The position numbers and the translations under genes were made by a program. The notes under the pieces are model-generated. The model had not been told where the DNA came from and ran no database searches. It saw only the letters and a program-made list of their open reading frames with translations. DNA of 64,000 nt, taken from positions 62,001 to 126,000 of the forward strand of contig NZ_JBJQOQ010000012.1 of the NCBI RefSeq assembly GCF_046036945.1, given 5' to 3'. Shown here one piece after another: positions 1-8,414 of this stretch (position 1 is its first letter; each line of letters starts with the position of its first letter). Source of the stretch: Brevibacillus_C sp046036945 (lineage in GTDB: Bacteria; Bacillota; Bacilli; Brevibacillales; Brevibacillaceae).

Positions 1-2
1 GG

Positions 3-2546
3 TTACATTTAGGGGAATTATCAAAAATTGAAGGCATACAAGTGCCAGAAGGATTTTGTGTTACAACAGTGGGATATCAAAAAGCCATCGAACAAAACGA
101 AACGTACCATGCTTTGTTGGATCGACTAACCATGCTAAAAGTAGAAGATCGAGATCAAATCAGTGAAATCAGCAGGAAGATTCGACAAATCATTATGGAT
201 GTAGAAATTCCTTCCGATGTGGAGTCCGCAGTTACTCACTATCTCTCCCGGTTTGGTGAGGAACATGCTTATGCCGTGCGTTCTAGTGCGACTGCTGAAG
301 ATTTGCCGCATGCCTCTTTTGCCGGTCAACAAGACACCTATTTAAATATCATCGGCGTCGATGCCATCTTGCAGCATATCAGCAAATGTTGGGCTTCCCT
401 GTTTACGGATCGCGCGGTAATCTACCGGATGCAAAATGGATTTGACCACAGTCACGTTTATATATCCGTTATCGTGCAAAGGATGGTTTTCCCACAGGCT
501 TCAGGGATTTTATTTACCGCTGATCCGATTACCTCCAACCGGAAGCTGCTATCAATCGATGCCGGTTTTGGACTTGGAGAAGCACTGGTCTCTGGCTTGG
601 TATCTGCCGATTGTTATAAAGTTCGCGATGGGGAAATCGTCGATAAGAGGATAGCAACCAAAAAATTGGCGATCTTTGGACGAAAAGAAGGCGGAACGAA
701 GACACAGCAGATCGATCCTGATCAGCAAAAGACTCAAACCCTTACTGAAGAACAAATTTTACAACTGGCACGCATCGGAAGACAGATCGAAGCTTATTTT
801 GGCTGTCCGCAAGATATCGAATGGTGTTTGGCTGATGATACATTTTATATTGTTCAGAGTCGGCCCATCACGACTTTATACCCGATCCCTGAAGCAAATG
901 ATCAGGAAAATCACGTTTACGTCTCTGTCGGTCACCAACAAATGATGACTGACCCCATGAAACCACTGGGATTGTCTTTTTTCCTGTTAACGACTCCTGC
1001 ACCCATGCGCATAGCTGGTGGAAGGTTGTTTGTTGATGTTACAAATCATCTGGCTTCACCTGTCAGCAGAGAAATTTTATTAAATACCCTGGGGAAATCG
1101 GATCCGCTCATAAAAGACGCACTGTTGACCATCATAGAGCGAGGAGATTTTATAAAATCGTTGCCAAATGATAAAAAAGAACAGAGTCCAAGTAAAAAGA
1201 AAGATATGTCGTTCCCGGATTTGCAAGCACAAGTCGAAAATGATCCGACAATCGTTTCTGATTTGATTAAGCGTAGTCAAACATCGATAGAAGAGTTAAA
1301 ACAAAACATCCAAACGAAATCAGGATCAGATGTATTTGATTTTATTCGAGAAGATATCCAAGAATTAAAGAAGATTTTATTTGCCCCGCAAAGTTCGGGA
1401 GTGATTATGACTGCTATGAATGCTTCATCATGGATCAATGAAAAAATGATGGAGTGGTTGGGTGAAAAAAACGCAGCAGACACCCTTTCTCAATCTGTAC
1501 CAAACAATATTACTTCGGAAATGGGTCTGGCGCTATTGGATGTCGCAGATGTGATTCGTCCTTATCCGGAAGTGATTGATTATTTACAGCATGTAAAAGA
1601 TGATAACTTTTTGGATGAACTGATTACGTTTGATGGTGGACAGGAAGCCCAAGACGCTATCTATGCTTATCTCAACAAATACGGAATGAGATGTGCCGGA
1701 GAAATCGATATTACTAGAACTCGCTGGAGTGAAAAACCAATTACACTTGTCTCCACGATTCTGGGTAACATCAAAAACTTTGAGCCTAATGCCGGAAAGC
1801 GGAAATTTGAGCAAGGGCGACAGGAAGCTTTGAAAAAAGAACAAGAGTTATTAGATCGATTGAAGCAATTGCCGGATGGCGAACAAAAAGCGAAAGAAAC
1901 AAAGAGTATGATCGACCTCATCCGGAATTTCAGCGGGTATCGGGAATATCCAAAATACGGCATGGTGAATCGCTACTTCGTTTATAAGCAGGCTTTACTG
2001 AAAGAAGCCGAACAACTCGTACAAGTGGGTGTTATTCATGAAAAAGAAGACATTTACTATCTCACTTTTGAAGAACTTCACGAAGTCGTACGCACAAAGA
2101 AACTGGATTACCAGATCATCAGCAAACGAAAAGACGAGTACAAATTCTATGAAAAACTAACTCCGCCACGTGTTATCACGTCTGATGGTGAAATCATTGC
2201 AGGAGAGTATAAACGAGAAAATCTCCCAGCCGACGCGATTGTAGGTCTGCCTGTTTCTTCCGGAGTGATCGAGGGGCGAGCACGTGTCATCTTAAACATG
2301 GAAGATGCAAATCTGGAAGCTGGAGATATATTAGTCACCTCCTTTACAGACCCTAGCTGGACACCCTTGTTTGTATCCATAAAAGGTCTCGTCACCGAAG
2401 TTGGTGGACTAATGACCCATGGCGCAGTTATCGCACGTGAATATGGCTTGCCAGCAGTTGTTGGGGTGGAAAATGCTACCAAATTGATAAGAGATGGGCA
2501 ACGAATTCGCGTGAATGGAACAGAAGGTTATATCGAAATATTGTAA
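3..2546 (+). CDS. rph: Rifampicin phosphotransferase, 5' end cut by the window
   Basis: The reading frame is open from the first bases, and the 13 codons before the in-frame GTG at 42 already encode family sequence (LGELSKIEG, then VPEGFC), so the true start lies off the window, roughly 20–25 codons upstream. By close resemblance to Listeria-type RPH this enzyme uses ATP to phosphorylate and inactivate rifamycins, and is related to PEP synthase. An N-terminal ATP-binding part shows FAVRSSATAEDLPHASFAGQ-like sequence (about residues 80–110 from the GTG) and SGILFTADPITSNR. A middle antibiotic-binding part follows, and a C-terminal swivelling domain carries GGLMTHGAVIAREYGLPAVV, whose His (codon at 2418) is the phospho-carrier. 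A strong hairpin terminator follows at 2581, so it is probably monocistronic. Its promoter region is not visible. Generic PEP synthase is the alternative, but similarity over the middle domain favours RPH. Confidence 0.9.
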   Translation, partial: LHLGELSKIEGIQVPEGFCVTTVGYQKAIEQNETYHALLDRLTMLKVEDRDQISEISRKIRQIIMDVEIPSDVESAVTHYLSRFGEEHAYAVRSSATAEDLPHASFAGQQDTYLNIIGVDAILQHISKCWASLFTDRAVIYRMQNGFDHSHVYISVIVQRMVFPQASGILFTADPITSNRKLLSIDAGFGLGEALVSGLVSADCYKVRDGEIVDKRIATKKLAIFGRKEGGTKTQQIDPDQQKTQTLTEEQILQLARIGRQIEAYFGCPQDIEWCLADDTFYIVQSRPITTLYPIPEANDQENHVYVSVGHQQMMTDPMKPLGLSFFLLTTPAPMRIAGGRLFVDVTNHLASPVSREILLNTLGKSDPLIKDALLTIIERGDFIKSLPNDKKEQSPSKKKDMSFPDLQAQVENDPTIVSDLIKRSQTSIEELKQNIQTKSGSDVFDFIREDIQELKKILFAPQSSGVIMTAMNASSWINEKMMEWLGEKNAADTLSQSVPNNITSEMGLALLDVADVIRPYPEVIDYLQHVKDDNFLDELITFDGGQEAQDAIYAYLNKYGMRCAGEIDITRTRWSEKPITLVSTILGNIKNFEPNAGKRKFEQGRQEALKKEQELLDRLKQLPDGEQKAKETKSMIDLIRNFSGYREYPKYGMVNRYFVYKQALLKEAEQLVQVGVIHEKEDIYYLTFEELHEVVRTKKLDYQIISKRKDEYKFYEKLTPPRVITSDGEIIAGEYKRENLPADAIVGLPVSSGVIEGRARVILNMEDANLEAGDILVTSFTDPSWTPLFVSIKGLVTEVGGLMTHGAVIAREYGLPAVVGVENATKLIRDGQRIRVNGTEGYIEIL

Positions 2547-2580
2547 TGGCTGAACGATCGAGTACGATACAATAAGAGAG

Positions 2581-2622
2581 GAAGCAGTCTATATGCAATC
2601 CGTTTAGACTGCTTCATTTTTT
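2581..2622 (+). terminator. Rho-independent terminator of rph
   Basis: A perfect 10-bp stem (GAAGCAGTCT/AGACTGCTTC) with a 15-nt loop is followed by ATTTTTT, 35 nt after the rph stop. Confidence 0.85.
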
Positions 2623-2888
2623 CCATACGAAATGCCTCGCTAAGTCGTACCAATTTGCTTTCTTGGTAGTATTCCCGCTCAAATTTACGTACAAGGGCTA
2701 AAAGCGTAGCTGTCACCAGCCGCAAAGTATGGAGAAATCTGGTGAATATTAAATATTTGCTTGCGAAGTACAATTTTTCGATACATACCGTCAAATAAGA
2801 CAGATGAATCTTTAATCACTGAGACAGTAATTGTCTCCCTTTATCATTTCACTAAGGCTGTCGGCCGTATCAGTTCCAGTTTCATAGT
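2623..2888. other. AT-rich intergenic region, no supported gene
   Basis: About 270 bases separate the rph terminator from the next ribosome-binding site. An 88-codon leftward frame crosses it and the terminator, but it lacks a ribosome-binding site and recognisable family features. I see no other structure than a promoter-like AT-rich stretch before the exported-protein gene. Confidence 0.4.
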
Positions 2889-2900
2889 AAGGAGGATCTT

Positions 2901-3623
2901 ATGAAATATTCAGCCCTTTTTCTGGCTATCATGTCATGGCTCTCGATTAGCTCGACTTTATCTGATCGATCCACCCAAATCCAATATAACGACACCCATT
3001 CCGAGATGGTTTCTTTGCATACTACTGATAAGTCTTCGGATAAAGAACATACAGAAACAATGGGGGGACATATACGATACTCCATTGCACTGCATGATTC
3101 ATCCGGCCAAACTTATACGGTCCGTATCTACTCCGAAAACGAAAGCATGTATGTGGAACAAAACGATTGGTCTGGAGCATCTGAGGGTGACAGGATTTAC
3201 AGGGGAAAATATCGGATCAACCTGGTTAAAGCCGGTCAGGAACAGTTGGAGGGCCAGCCACTAATGCTCTTTGATGATGAAGAAATGGAGTTTCATTCTT
3301 CCAGGAACATGGTCTATAAAGTGGAATCAGGGTACCCAGGCCAACCAGACCTCTTGGTTGTCACCCAGCACGGCGGATCAAATGGTGTTTTTGCCAGGTT
3401 CTTCTACATCAGAGACGAGGAATTGCGGCCGGTTGCAATCAAGTGGCAGGAGCGAACGAATTTCGAGTTGTTTATGCAGGAAATCGAAAACCCGGCTTAC
3501 ATGGTGTTTCAAACGAAAGCTTATGTTAATGCGGAGGGGAATTGGTACACCCGTCGGTGGACTTTAGACATAAAGACAGATTCGTTTTTATTAATTGATA
3601 CGAAGGTAAAGACGAACGGGTGA
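2901..3623 (+). CDS. Putative exported protein of unknown function
   Basis: 240 residues starting at an ATG behind a strong AAGGAGG (2890–2896). The first 20 residues (MKYSALFLAIMSWLSISSTL) form a hydrophobic segment that looks like a signal peptide without a lipobox Cys. The mature part is rich in polar and acidic residues, with a beta-strand-like pattern (HIRYSIALHDSSGQTYTVRI, then FFYIRDEELRPVAIKW). I do not recognise the family. It sits alone between the rph terminator and a transposase remnant, in the AT-richer accessory segment. No catalytic motif is apparent. Likely role: an envelope or secreted accessory protein; function unknown. Confidence 0.65.
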   Translation: MKYSALFLAIMSWLSISSTLSDRSTQIQYNDTHSEMVSLHTTDKSSDKEHTETMGGHIRYSIALHDSSGQTYTVRIYSENESMYVEQNDWSGASEGDRIYRGKYRINLVKAGQEQLEGQPLMLFDDEEMEFHSSRNMVYKVESGYPGQPDLLVVTQHGGSNGVFARFFYIRDEELRPVAIKWQERTNFELFMQEIENPAYMVFQTKAYVNAEGNWYTRRWTLDIKTDSFLLIDTKVKTNG

Positions 3624-3629
3624 TATATC

Positions 3630-3791
3630 TTGGAGAATACAAAAATGGAATGTAAAGTGGTCGAGGAACGAATCAAACAAACAAAAGTCCGGCAAGTCCA
3701 GCTCGAACAAACCATTATCGATCATGTGCCTCATGAAGTGGGTTTTCCAGCAAGATTCAACTGGACTCTGGCGCCGCGTGTATTTTTGTGA
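3630..3791 (+). pseudogene. IS630-type transposase fragment
   Basis: A short frame (TTG 3630 or ATG 3645 to the stop at 3789) encodes a piece resembling the region just before the catalytic domain of IS630-family transposases. The stretch HEVGFPARFNWTL matches the family pattern (P-x-D/E-V-G-F-x-x-x-x-N-W-T-L). Everything before it (N-terminal HTH) and after it (DDE domain) is missing, and the last few residues are unrelated. This looks like a decayed mobile-element scrap rather than a working gene. The match is from memory of the family, so confidence is moderate. Confidence 0.5.
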
Positions 3792-3801
3792 CACATTGTA
3801 T

Positions 3802-3826
3802 ATCGAAGATACTAAATAAATTCGAT
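3802..3826. promoter_or_regulatory. Inverted repeat upstream of the LysR gene
   Basis: ATCGAA and TTCGAT are separated by 13 bases, ending 15 bases before the LysR start codon. LysR regulators commonly bind dyads of this size in their own promoter, so this is a candidate autoregulatory site. No functional evidence is visible. Confidence 0.35.
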
Positions 3827-3841
3827 GAGGCTGGTACAATA

Positions 3842-4747
3842 ATGAACTACAATTATTTATCCTTACGTTATTTTATTGAAGTGGCAACATACCTAAATTT
3901 CAGTCATGCTGCACAAAAACTTCATATATCCCAACCCGGTCTGAGCCAACAAATCAACGCGCTTGAAAAAGAACTTGGCGTTAAGCTTTTCCACCGATCG
4001 ACGCGTATGGTATCTTTAACTCCTGAAGGAGAGTACCTTTTTAAAAATCTATCGCCCGCCCTCGAAATTATAGAGAGAACAATTACTGAGCTCAAAGAAG
4101 AGGGCGCCGTCCCGAAAACGACAATTCGCATCGCTACCGTTCCTTCCGCAGCAAGCAATAAGGTGCCCTTCCTCATTCAAAAATTAAAGGAAGAGCACCC
4201 CATGATCGAATTTTATATTAAAGAAACCACTTCTGTTCATGCGATTGAGCTCGTGCAGAAAAACGAGTATCACCTAGCATTTATTCGTACACCAATCGAC
4301 CTAAAGCATACGATACAAAAACCTTTGGATTGGATGGAGTTTACCAAACATCCGCTTCAAGCGGCGTTATCCTGCGACCATCCATACGCCGACCAGGATG
4401 AGATCGATCTCCTTGAATTAAAGAACGAGACTTTTTTACATTATGACGCAAAACATTCACCGTCTCTCTATTTTTTACTAGAGCACGCATGCTTGACTGC
4501 GGGTTTCATTCCGAAAACGATTGGTTCCGGTCCGGAGATTCTTACCATAGCAAACCTGATCTCGAATGGCATAGGGATTACTTTGCTTCCCCAAGACATG
4601 CTTGAGTTGCTGCAATCCTATCGAATCAAAGCCATTTCCTTAAAAAATCTCTCTCTTCTTAGTTCCATATCAGTCGTCTGGAATTCTGCAAATGTTCCTG
4701 TTATTGTAGAAGATGCTATCCGTATATTAGATGAAATGATGAAATAA
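3842..4747 (+). CDS. LysR-family transcriptional regulator
   Basis: 301 residues, the standard LysR length. The N-terminal winged helix-turn-helix is clear: LRYFIEVATYLNFSHAAQKL, then SQPGLSQQINALEKELGVKL and FHRSTRMVSLTPEGEYL (residues about 6–62). The rest is the periplasmic-binding-protein-like effector domain. I chose the ATG at 3842 rather than an upstream in-frame start at 3788 because family homology begins there. The gene is followed by a terminator and then, in the same direction, by a dehydrogenase gene that may be its target. The inducer cannot be predicted. Confidence 0.9.
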   Translation: MNYNYLSLRYFIEVATYLNFSHAAQKLHISQPGLSQQINALEKELGVKLFHRSTRMVSLTPEGEYLFKNLSPALEIIERTITELKEEGAVPKTTIRIATVPSAASNKVPFLIQKLKEEHPMIEFYIKETTSVHAIELVQKNEYHLAFIRTPIDLKHTIQKPLDWMEFTKHPLQAALSCDHPYADQDEIDLLELKNETFLHYDAKHSPSLYFLLEHACLTAGFIPKTIGSGPEILTIANLISNGIGITLLPQDMLELLQSYRIKAISLKNLSLLSSISVVWNSANVPVIVEDAIRILDEMMK

Positions 4748-4797
4748 ACCAATCATACCTATACCTTTCGCCTATCAAAAATTTCACGTAAACGTAT

Positions 4798-4828
4798 CGC
4801 ATCTTTCCATAAGGAAGGATGCGTTTTT
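4798..4828 (+). terminator. Rho-independent terminator after the LysR gene
   Basis: An 11-bp stem (CGCATCTTTCC with GGAAGGATGCG, one G·T pair) closes a 4-nt loop and runs into TTTTT. Confidence 0.85.
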
Positions 4829-4939
4829 ACTTCAATTTTATAATCATAGATTATATATATATCATTTTTTCGTATTTTAGCTTTCTACAAGGCGATGTTA
4901 CATTGGGTCTGACACTTATCCAAGGAGGAGTACAAACTC

Positions 4940-5953
4940 ATGAGCAACTCAAAAATGAATGTGATATCGTACGGTCTAGGCCCCATCGGCATCAAGATGC
5001 TGCAAGGTATTCTTCAGTCTGATTCGATCGAACTGATTGGCGCCGTGGATATCGATCCGCAAAAGCTTGGTAAAGACGCTGGAGAATTAGCTGGCGCTCA
5101 ATGCATTGGCGTGAATGTAGTTCGAACCTTGGAAGAAATCGACACTTCGTCAATTGATGGACCTAAGATAGCTCTTCACGCAACGGGGTCTAATCTGGAA
5201 CAGGTGTGGCCTCAACTGAAACAACTGCTCGATCACGGATATTCCGTTGTATCCACTTGTGAACAACTGTCTTTTCCTTGGCATCGCTATCCCGAATTAT
5301 CTTCTGAAATTGACCAATATGCCCGTGATAAACAGCAATTTGTAATTGGTACTGGAGTAAACCCAGGATATATCATGGATACGCTAACATTATTCGCAAC
5401 TTCAGTGACGCAAACATTGTCAAAAATTACAGTCTACAGAAAAGTTGATGTCTCCAAACGCCGCATTCCACTGCAAAAAAAAGTGGGAATCGGGATGACA
5501 AAAGAAGCTTTCAACGACCTGGCTCAAAATGATCGTATTGGCCATGTCGGTCTTGAAGAGTCGCTCCGTCTTATCGCACATGGGCTAAATTTGACTCTTA
5601 TCGAGGTACAAAACAGCATTGAGCCAATAATCTCTGACAAAGACACAACGTTAGCGCTTGGGCCGCTGTGTAAAAATGAAGTAAGCGGGCTTCATCAAGT
5701 CTCTCGTGGTTCGACGGCGAGAGGAATCAGTATCGAATTGGATCTAATCATGTCAGTAGATATCACGCAGGAGGATCGGATCGTTCTGGAAACGAGAGAT
5801 ATGGGAACCGTGGAATTCGTGGTACCAAATGGGATATTTGGAGATACCGCTACAGTTAACATCGTAACGAATACCGCTAAAACTCTTCAATTTACTGATA
5901 AAACAGGACTACTAACCATGGCCGACATCCCACTTACCAGGAGCGTTCAATAA
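4940..5953 (+). CDS. Dihydrodipicolinate-reductase-like NAD(P) dehydrogenase, 2,4-diaminopentanoate dehydrogenase type
   Basis: 337 residues behind a strong AAGGAGGAG at 4922. The N-terminus is a Rossmann fold (VISYGLGPIGIKML, residues about 8–21, then ELIGAVDIDPQKLGKD), as in the DapB N-terminal family. The length and the central motif IGTGVNPGYIMDTL match the Ord group (2,4-diaminopentanoate dehydrogenase and relatives) rather than true DapB, which is about 265 residues. Known Ord enzymes oxidise 2,4-diaminopentanoate in anaerobic ornithine breakdown, but none of the other ornithine-pathway genes are here, so the substrate is uncertain. Many genomes carry such genes as generic amine/amino-acid dehydrogenases. 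The LysR gene directly upstream may regulate it. A weak stem at 5971–6003 follows the stop. Confidence 0.7.
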   Translation: MSNSKMNVISYGLGPIGIKMLQGILQSDSIELIGAVDIDPQKLGKDAGELAGAQCIGVNVVRTLEEIDTSSIDGPKIALHATGSNLEQVWPQLKQLLDHGYSVVSTCEQLSFPWHRYPELSSEIDQYARDKQQFVIGTGVNPGYIMDTLTLFATSVTQTLSKITVYRKVDVSKRRIPLQKKVGIGMTKEAFNDLAQNDRIGHVGLEESLRLIAHGLNLTLIEVQNSIEPIISDKDTTLALGPLCKNEVSGLHQVSRGSTARGISIELDLIMSVDITQEDRIVLETRDMGTVEFVVPNGIFGDTATVNIVTNTAKTLQFTDKTGLLTMADIPLTRSVQ

Positions 5954-6052
5954 TAGCCTTTGTAAATGTAACAATCGTTTTCCTCCTTCAGGGAAAGGAT
6001 TGTCTTCGTATTATATGAGAGATCTATAAAAAAGAAAGGGGAATAGATGTAA

Positions 6053-6505
6053 ATGGAGTTTAGAATGGCGACGAAAAGAGATGTAAAAGAAATTGTGCGC
6101 TTATTAGCAGATGATGAACTGGGGTCCAAACGGGAGAAATATGAAGACCCTTTACCAGAGGCTTATTATAATGCCTTCTCGGCAATTGAAGATCAAAGTG
6201 GTAATCAAATCTTATTAGTTATGGAAGATGAAATCGTGATAGGTTGCTTACAGTTAACAATTATCCCTGGACTAGCCAGGCTAGGGATGAAACGGGCGCA
6301 AATTGAGGGAGTGCGTGTTGATAAAAATTACAGAGGTCAAAAGGTTGGAGAAGCTTTATTTCGTGAAGCAATTGCAATAGCAAAATCCGAAGGTTGCGGT
6401 CTTGTACAGTTAACTACTGATAAAGACCGTAAAGATGCCCACCGTTTTTATGAAAAATTAGGCTTTACCTCCAGCCATGAAGGCATGAAGTTAATTCTAA
6501 ATTAA
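6053..6505 (+). CDS. GNAT-family N-acetyltransferase
   Basis: 150 residues, typical of a single GNAT domain. Visible motifs are the N-terminal beta-strand/helix (FRMATKRDVKEIVRLLADDE), strand 4 (IEGVRVDKNYRG), the acetyl-CoA pyrophosphate loop RGQKVGEALF (about residues 96–105), and the C-terminal DAHRFYEKLGFTSSHEGMKL. AAAGGGG lies 8–12 bases before the ATG. It is followed by its own terminator, so it is probably a single-gene unit. The acceptor substrate cannot be inferred. Confidence 0.88.
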   Translation: MEFRMATKRDVKEIVRLLADDELGSKREKYEDPLPEAYYNAFSAIEDQSGNQILLVMEDEIVIGCLQLTIIPGLARLGMKRAQIEGVRVDKNYRGQKVGEALFREAIAIAKSEGCGLVQLTTDKDRKDAHRFYEKLGFTSSHEGMKLILN

Positions 6506-6552
6506 TATAAATCATCTATTCCACAATCGGTTTGTTATAATAATGATACGAC

Positions 6553-6584
6553 GGCAGCCGGCAAGTTAATCGGCTGCCTTTTCT
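6553..6584 (+). terminator. Rho-independent terminator after the GNAT gene
   Basis: A perfect 8-bp GC-rich stem (GGCAGCCG/CGGCTGCC), a 10-nt loop and a TTTTCTC tail. Confidence 0.85.
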
Positions 6585-6614
6585 CATCTGAGGGCAGGAT
6601 CGTGATGATAACAA

Positions 6615-7172
6615 CTATTCCCATACTTTTTGAAGAGGGAGTCCCCGTTCAGCTCGAGCCAGATCGACAACATGCTGTATAAAGGCAGTTTTTGCCTTTG
6701 TATAGCCCTCATTGTCGGAGTGATATTGTTCAGCCAACGCGCGTTTCAGTTCGCCGTATTCCTTTATTAAATGAGGATGGTGACAGAGGTAGTCTCGAAA
6801 TAGCAATTCATTTCTTTCATGGAATCCCTCGATCGACATGATATGCAAATGATGTGTACGCAGACCTGCGAATTCTTTTACAAAAAAATGCCGCTCGGTC
6901 ATGCCGGTTTCAACATAGCGGTAACCCGAGTGACCAAGCAAGTCCGCATAGACCTGTTCATGAAGCAATTTTTGAACACCGGCGAACATATCGATGATTG
7001 GTTTTGCCTCTTGGTTGGGGATGGAGGTGCTTCCAATATGTTCAATTGCAACGATGTGAGGGTTCAGGATCTCAAGCAGCCGGTTTTTCTCTTTTTCAAA
7101 TTCCAGAGACCACTTGGAGCTGTAAGGAACTACTTTGACTATATGATGATTCTGCGCAGACATCTGATTCAT
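6615..7172 (-). CDS. GrpB family protein (UPF0157, nucleotidyltransferase fold)
   Basis: 185 residues, the usual length for GrpB/UPF0157. Key family features are VVPYSSKWSLEFEKEK near residue 14, the nucleotidyltransferase-like IEHIGSTSIPNQEAKPIID (about residues 43–61), and THHLHIM and FRDYLCHHP further on. In E. coli-type families it is often fused to CoaE; here it stands alone. The enzymatic activity of the family is not established. It is transcribed leftward, opposite to its neighbours. It still belongs to the AT-richer left segment. Confidence 0.88.
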   Translation of the reverse strand: MNQMSAQNHHIVKVVPYSSKWSLEFEKEKNRLLEILNPHIVAIEHIGSTSIPNQEAKPIIDMFAGVQKLLHEQVYADLLGHSGYRYVETGMTERHFFVKEFAGLRTHHLHIMSIEGFHERNELLFRDYLCHHPHLIKEYGELKRALAEQYHSDNEGYTKAKTAFIQHVVDLARAERGLPLQKVWE

Positions 7173-7439
7173 CCTCCCTTTCCTTTTCGGGCGCCTGATT
7201 GCAGAGCGTATTCTATCATTTGATTTTTTGTTCTGTCAATCTTTTCCTTTCATGAAAATATAGTTGTAGGACAGGCAACCTTGTTACGAAGAAATACTTA
7301 CAAGGACCGATGAAGAAGCCAAACATGATTTTCATCAGACACCAGGGCTGGCTTTATTCATAACCGATTGCAGAATCTAAAAGAAATATTTGGGCACCCT
7401 ATGTGTAAGAATGCACATGGAAAGGGGGCCCTTTTAAAC

Positions 7440-7835
7440 ATGAATGGCAAAAAGCTGATGCGGCAAGCAATGCTCGGGTTGATCCTCGCCGGTACGGCTG
7501 TCTCCGCGGTTCCGTTAGACGCCGCAGGCCTGATTCTGGAAGAGCAGGGGCCAACGCTCGCCGTCAAGCACTCGCTGAAGGGAAACAGCTTGCACCTCAA
7601 GCTGGAGGTGTCGCGCTTTACCTTCTCGCTCGACAACATGGGCAAAGAAAACAAAGCGGGAGAAGGGCACGCCGTACTCTATCTGGACGGCAAAAAAACA
7701 GCGAAAATTTTTGACAAGGAATATGTACTTGACGAGATCCCGCCGGGAAAACATCAGGTCGTGATCGAACTGGCGCACAACAATCATGAATCATACGGAG
7801 TGAAGCAGGCGTTTCAGATCAGCGTAAAACCGTAA
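7440..7835 (+). CDS. Small secreted protein of unknown function
   Basis: 131 residues from the ATG at 7440; GGAAAGGGGG lies upstream, and a longer version from 7368 would bury the signal peptide. Residues 1–30 (NGKKLMRQAMLGLILAGTAV, then a small-residue cleavage site near DAAG) form a clear Sec signal. The mature part looks like a single beta-sandwich with AVLYLDGKKTAKIFDKEYVL and IPPGKHQVVIELAHNNHESYG, a pattern seen in small extracytoplasmic immunoglobulin-like or metal-related domains. I cannot name the family. It converges on the PrcB-like gene and shares a bidirectional terminator with it. From here the base composition becomes GC-rich. Confidence 0.7.
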   Translation: MNGKKLMRQAMLGLILAGTAVSAVPLDAAGLILEEQGPTLAVKHSLKGNSLHLKLEVSRFTFSLDNMGKENKAGEGHAVLYLDGKKTAKIFDKEYVLDEIPPGKHQVVIELAHNNHESYGVKQAFQISVKP

Positions 7836-7841
7836 CCAACG

Positions 7842-7873
7842 AAAAAAGCAGAGGACAAAGCACCTCTGCTTTT
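7842..7873. terminator. Bidirectional terminator between convergent genes
   Basis: AAAAGCAGAGG pairs with CCTCTGCTTTT around an 8-nt loop. A-run and T-run on opposite sides let it serve both the rightward secreted-protein gene and the leftward PrcB-like gene. Confidence 0.85.
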
Positions 7874-7883
7874 CACGGTTGTA

Positions 7884-8312
7884 TTAAGACGAAAAGACGA
7901 CTTTGGCCTGGGCGTCCGCTTTCGGCAGCGAGACGACCAGCGTCGGGTAGGTCAGGACTTGCGTTTTCATGCTGCCAGGGGCGGGCTTAGACTCGTGGAC
8001 GTGGACCTGCCAGGTTCCATCGGCAGACTGCTCTACTTTGTCCACTTGCAGGCTGTACCCGCCGGTTGGGCGTTGTCCCAACCCGATGACGACGTAGGTT
8101 TGCTGATCAGCGTGAACCACTTGGTAACCGCCGGCCTCTTTCACCTGCTTGTAGACAGGCTGCAAAGCGTCGGAATAGGGGGGCTGAACGACTTGGTAGC
8201 TTCCCGCAGTTTGCCCTTGAGAGTGCTGGGGCTGATTGGTTTCAGACATGACGGATGCTCCTCCGAATACCGCCAATGAGGCGGCGAGTATCATTGAAAG
8301 ATATATATTCAT
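7884..8312 (-). CDS. Secreted protein with PrcB C-terminal-type domain
   Basis: 142 residues from an ATG behind GAGGAGG. Residues 1–22 (MNIYLSMILAASLAVFGGAS) are a signal peptide without a lipobox. The mature part carries YVVIGLGQRPTGGYSLQVDK and ends with PGSMKTQVLTYPTLVVSLPK. This is the layout of the PrcB_C domain (GxRPTGGY-sigV-...-PG-x-v-t-q-v-t-PY-v-v), known from a protein that stabilises a Treponema protease complex and from many Bacillales exported proteins. The molecular role in Bacillales is unknown. It is convergent with the other small secreted protein. Confidence 0.75.
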   Translation of the reverse strand: MNIYLSMILAASLAVFGGASVMSETNQPQHSQGQTAGSYQVVQPPYSDALQPVYKQVKEAGGYQVVHADQQTYVVIGLGQRPTGGYSLQVDKVEQSADGTWQVHVHESKPAPGSMKTQVLTYPTLVVSLPKADAQAKVVFSS

Positions 8313-8414
8313 TCCATTACCTCCTCGTGATTAAGGTCGTTTAGCAGCCTGCCCTTGGCAAAAACGGCCGGGACATGTAAGATCATGACATGATGCGTAA
8401 TGCGAGGTGTCCCA

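Noticed and set aside
2528..2794. 88-codon leftward frame between rph and the exported-protein gene
   Set aside because: It overlaps the rph stop and the strong rph terminator, has no ribosome-binding site and no recognisable family features.
5971..6003. Terminator after the Ord-like gene
   Set aside because: An imperfect stem (ACAATC…GATTGT with an inner TTTCC/GGAAA) lacks a T-run.
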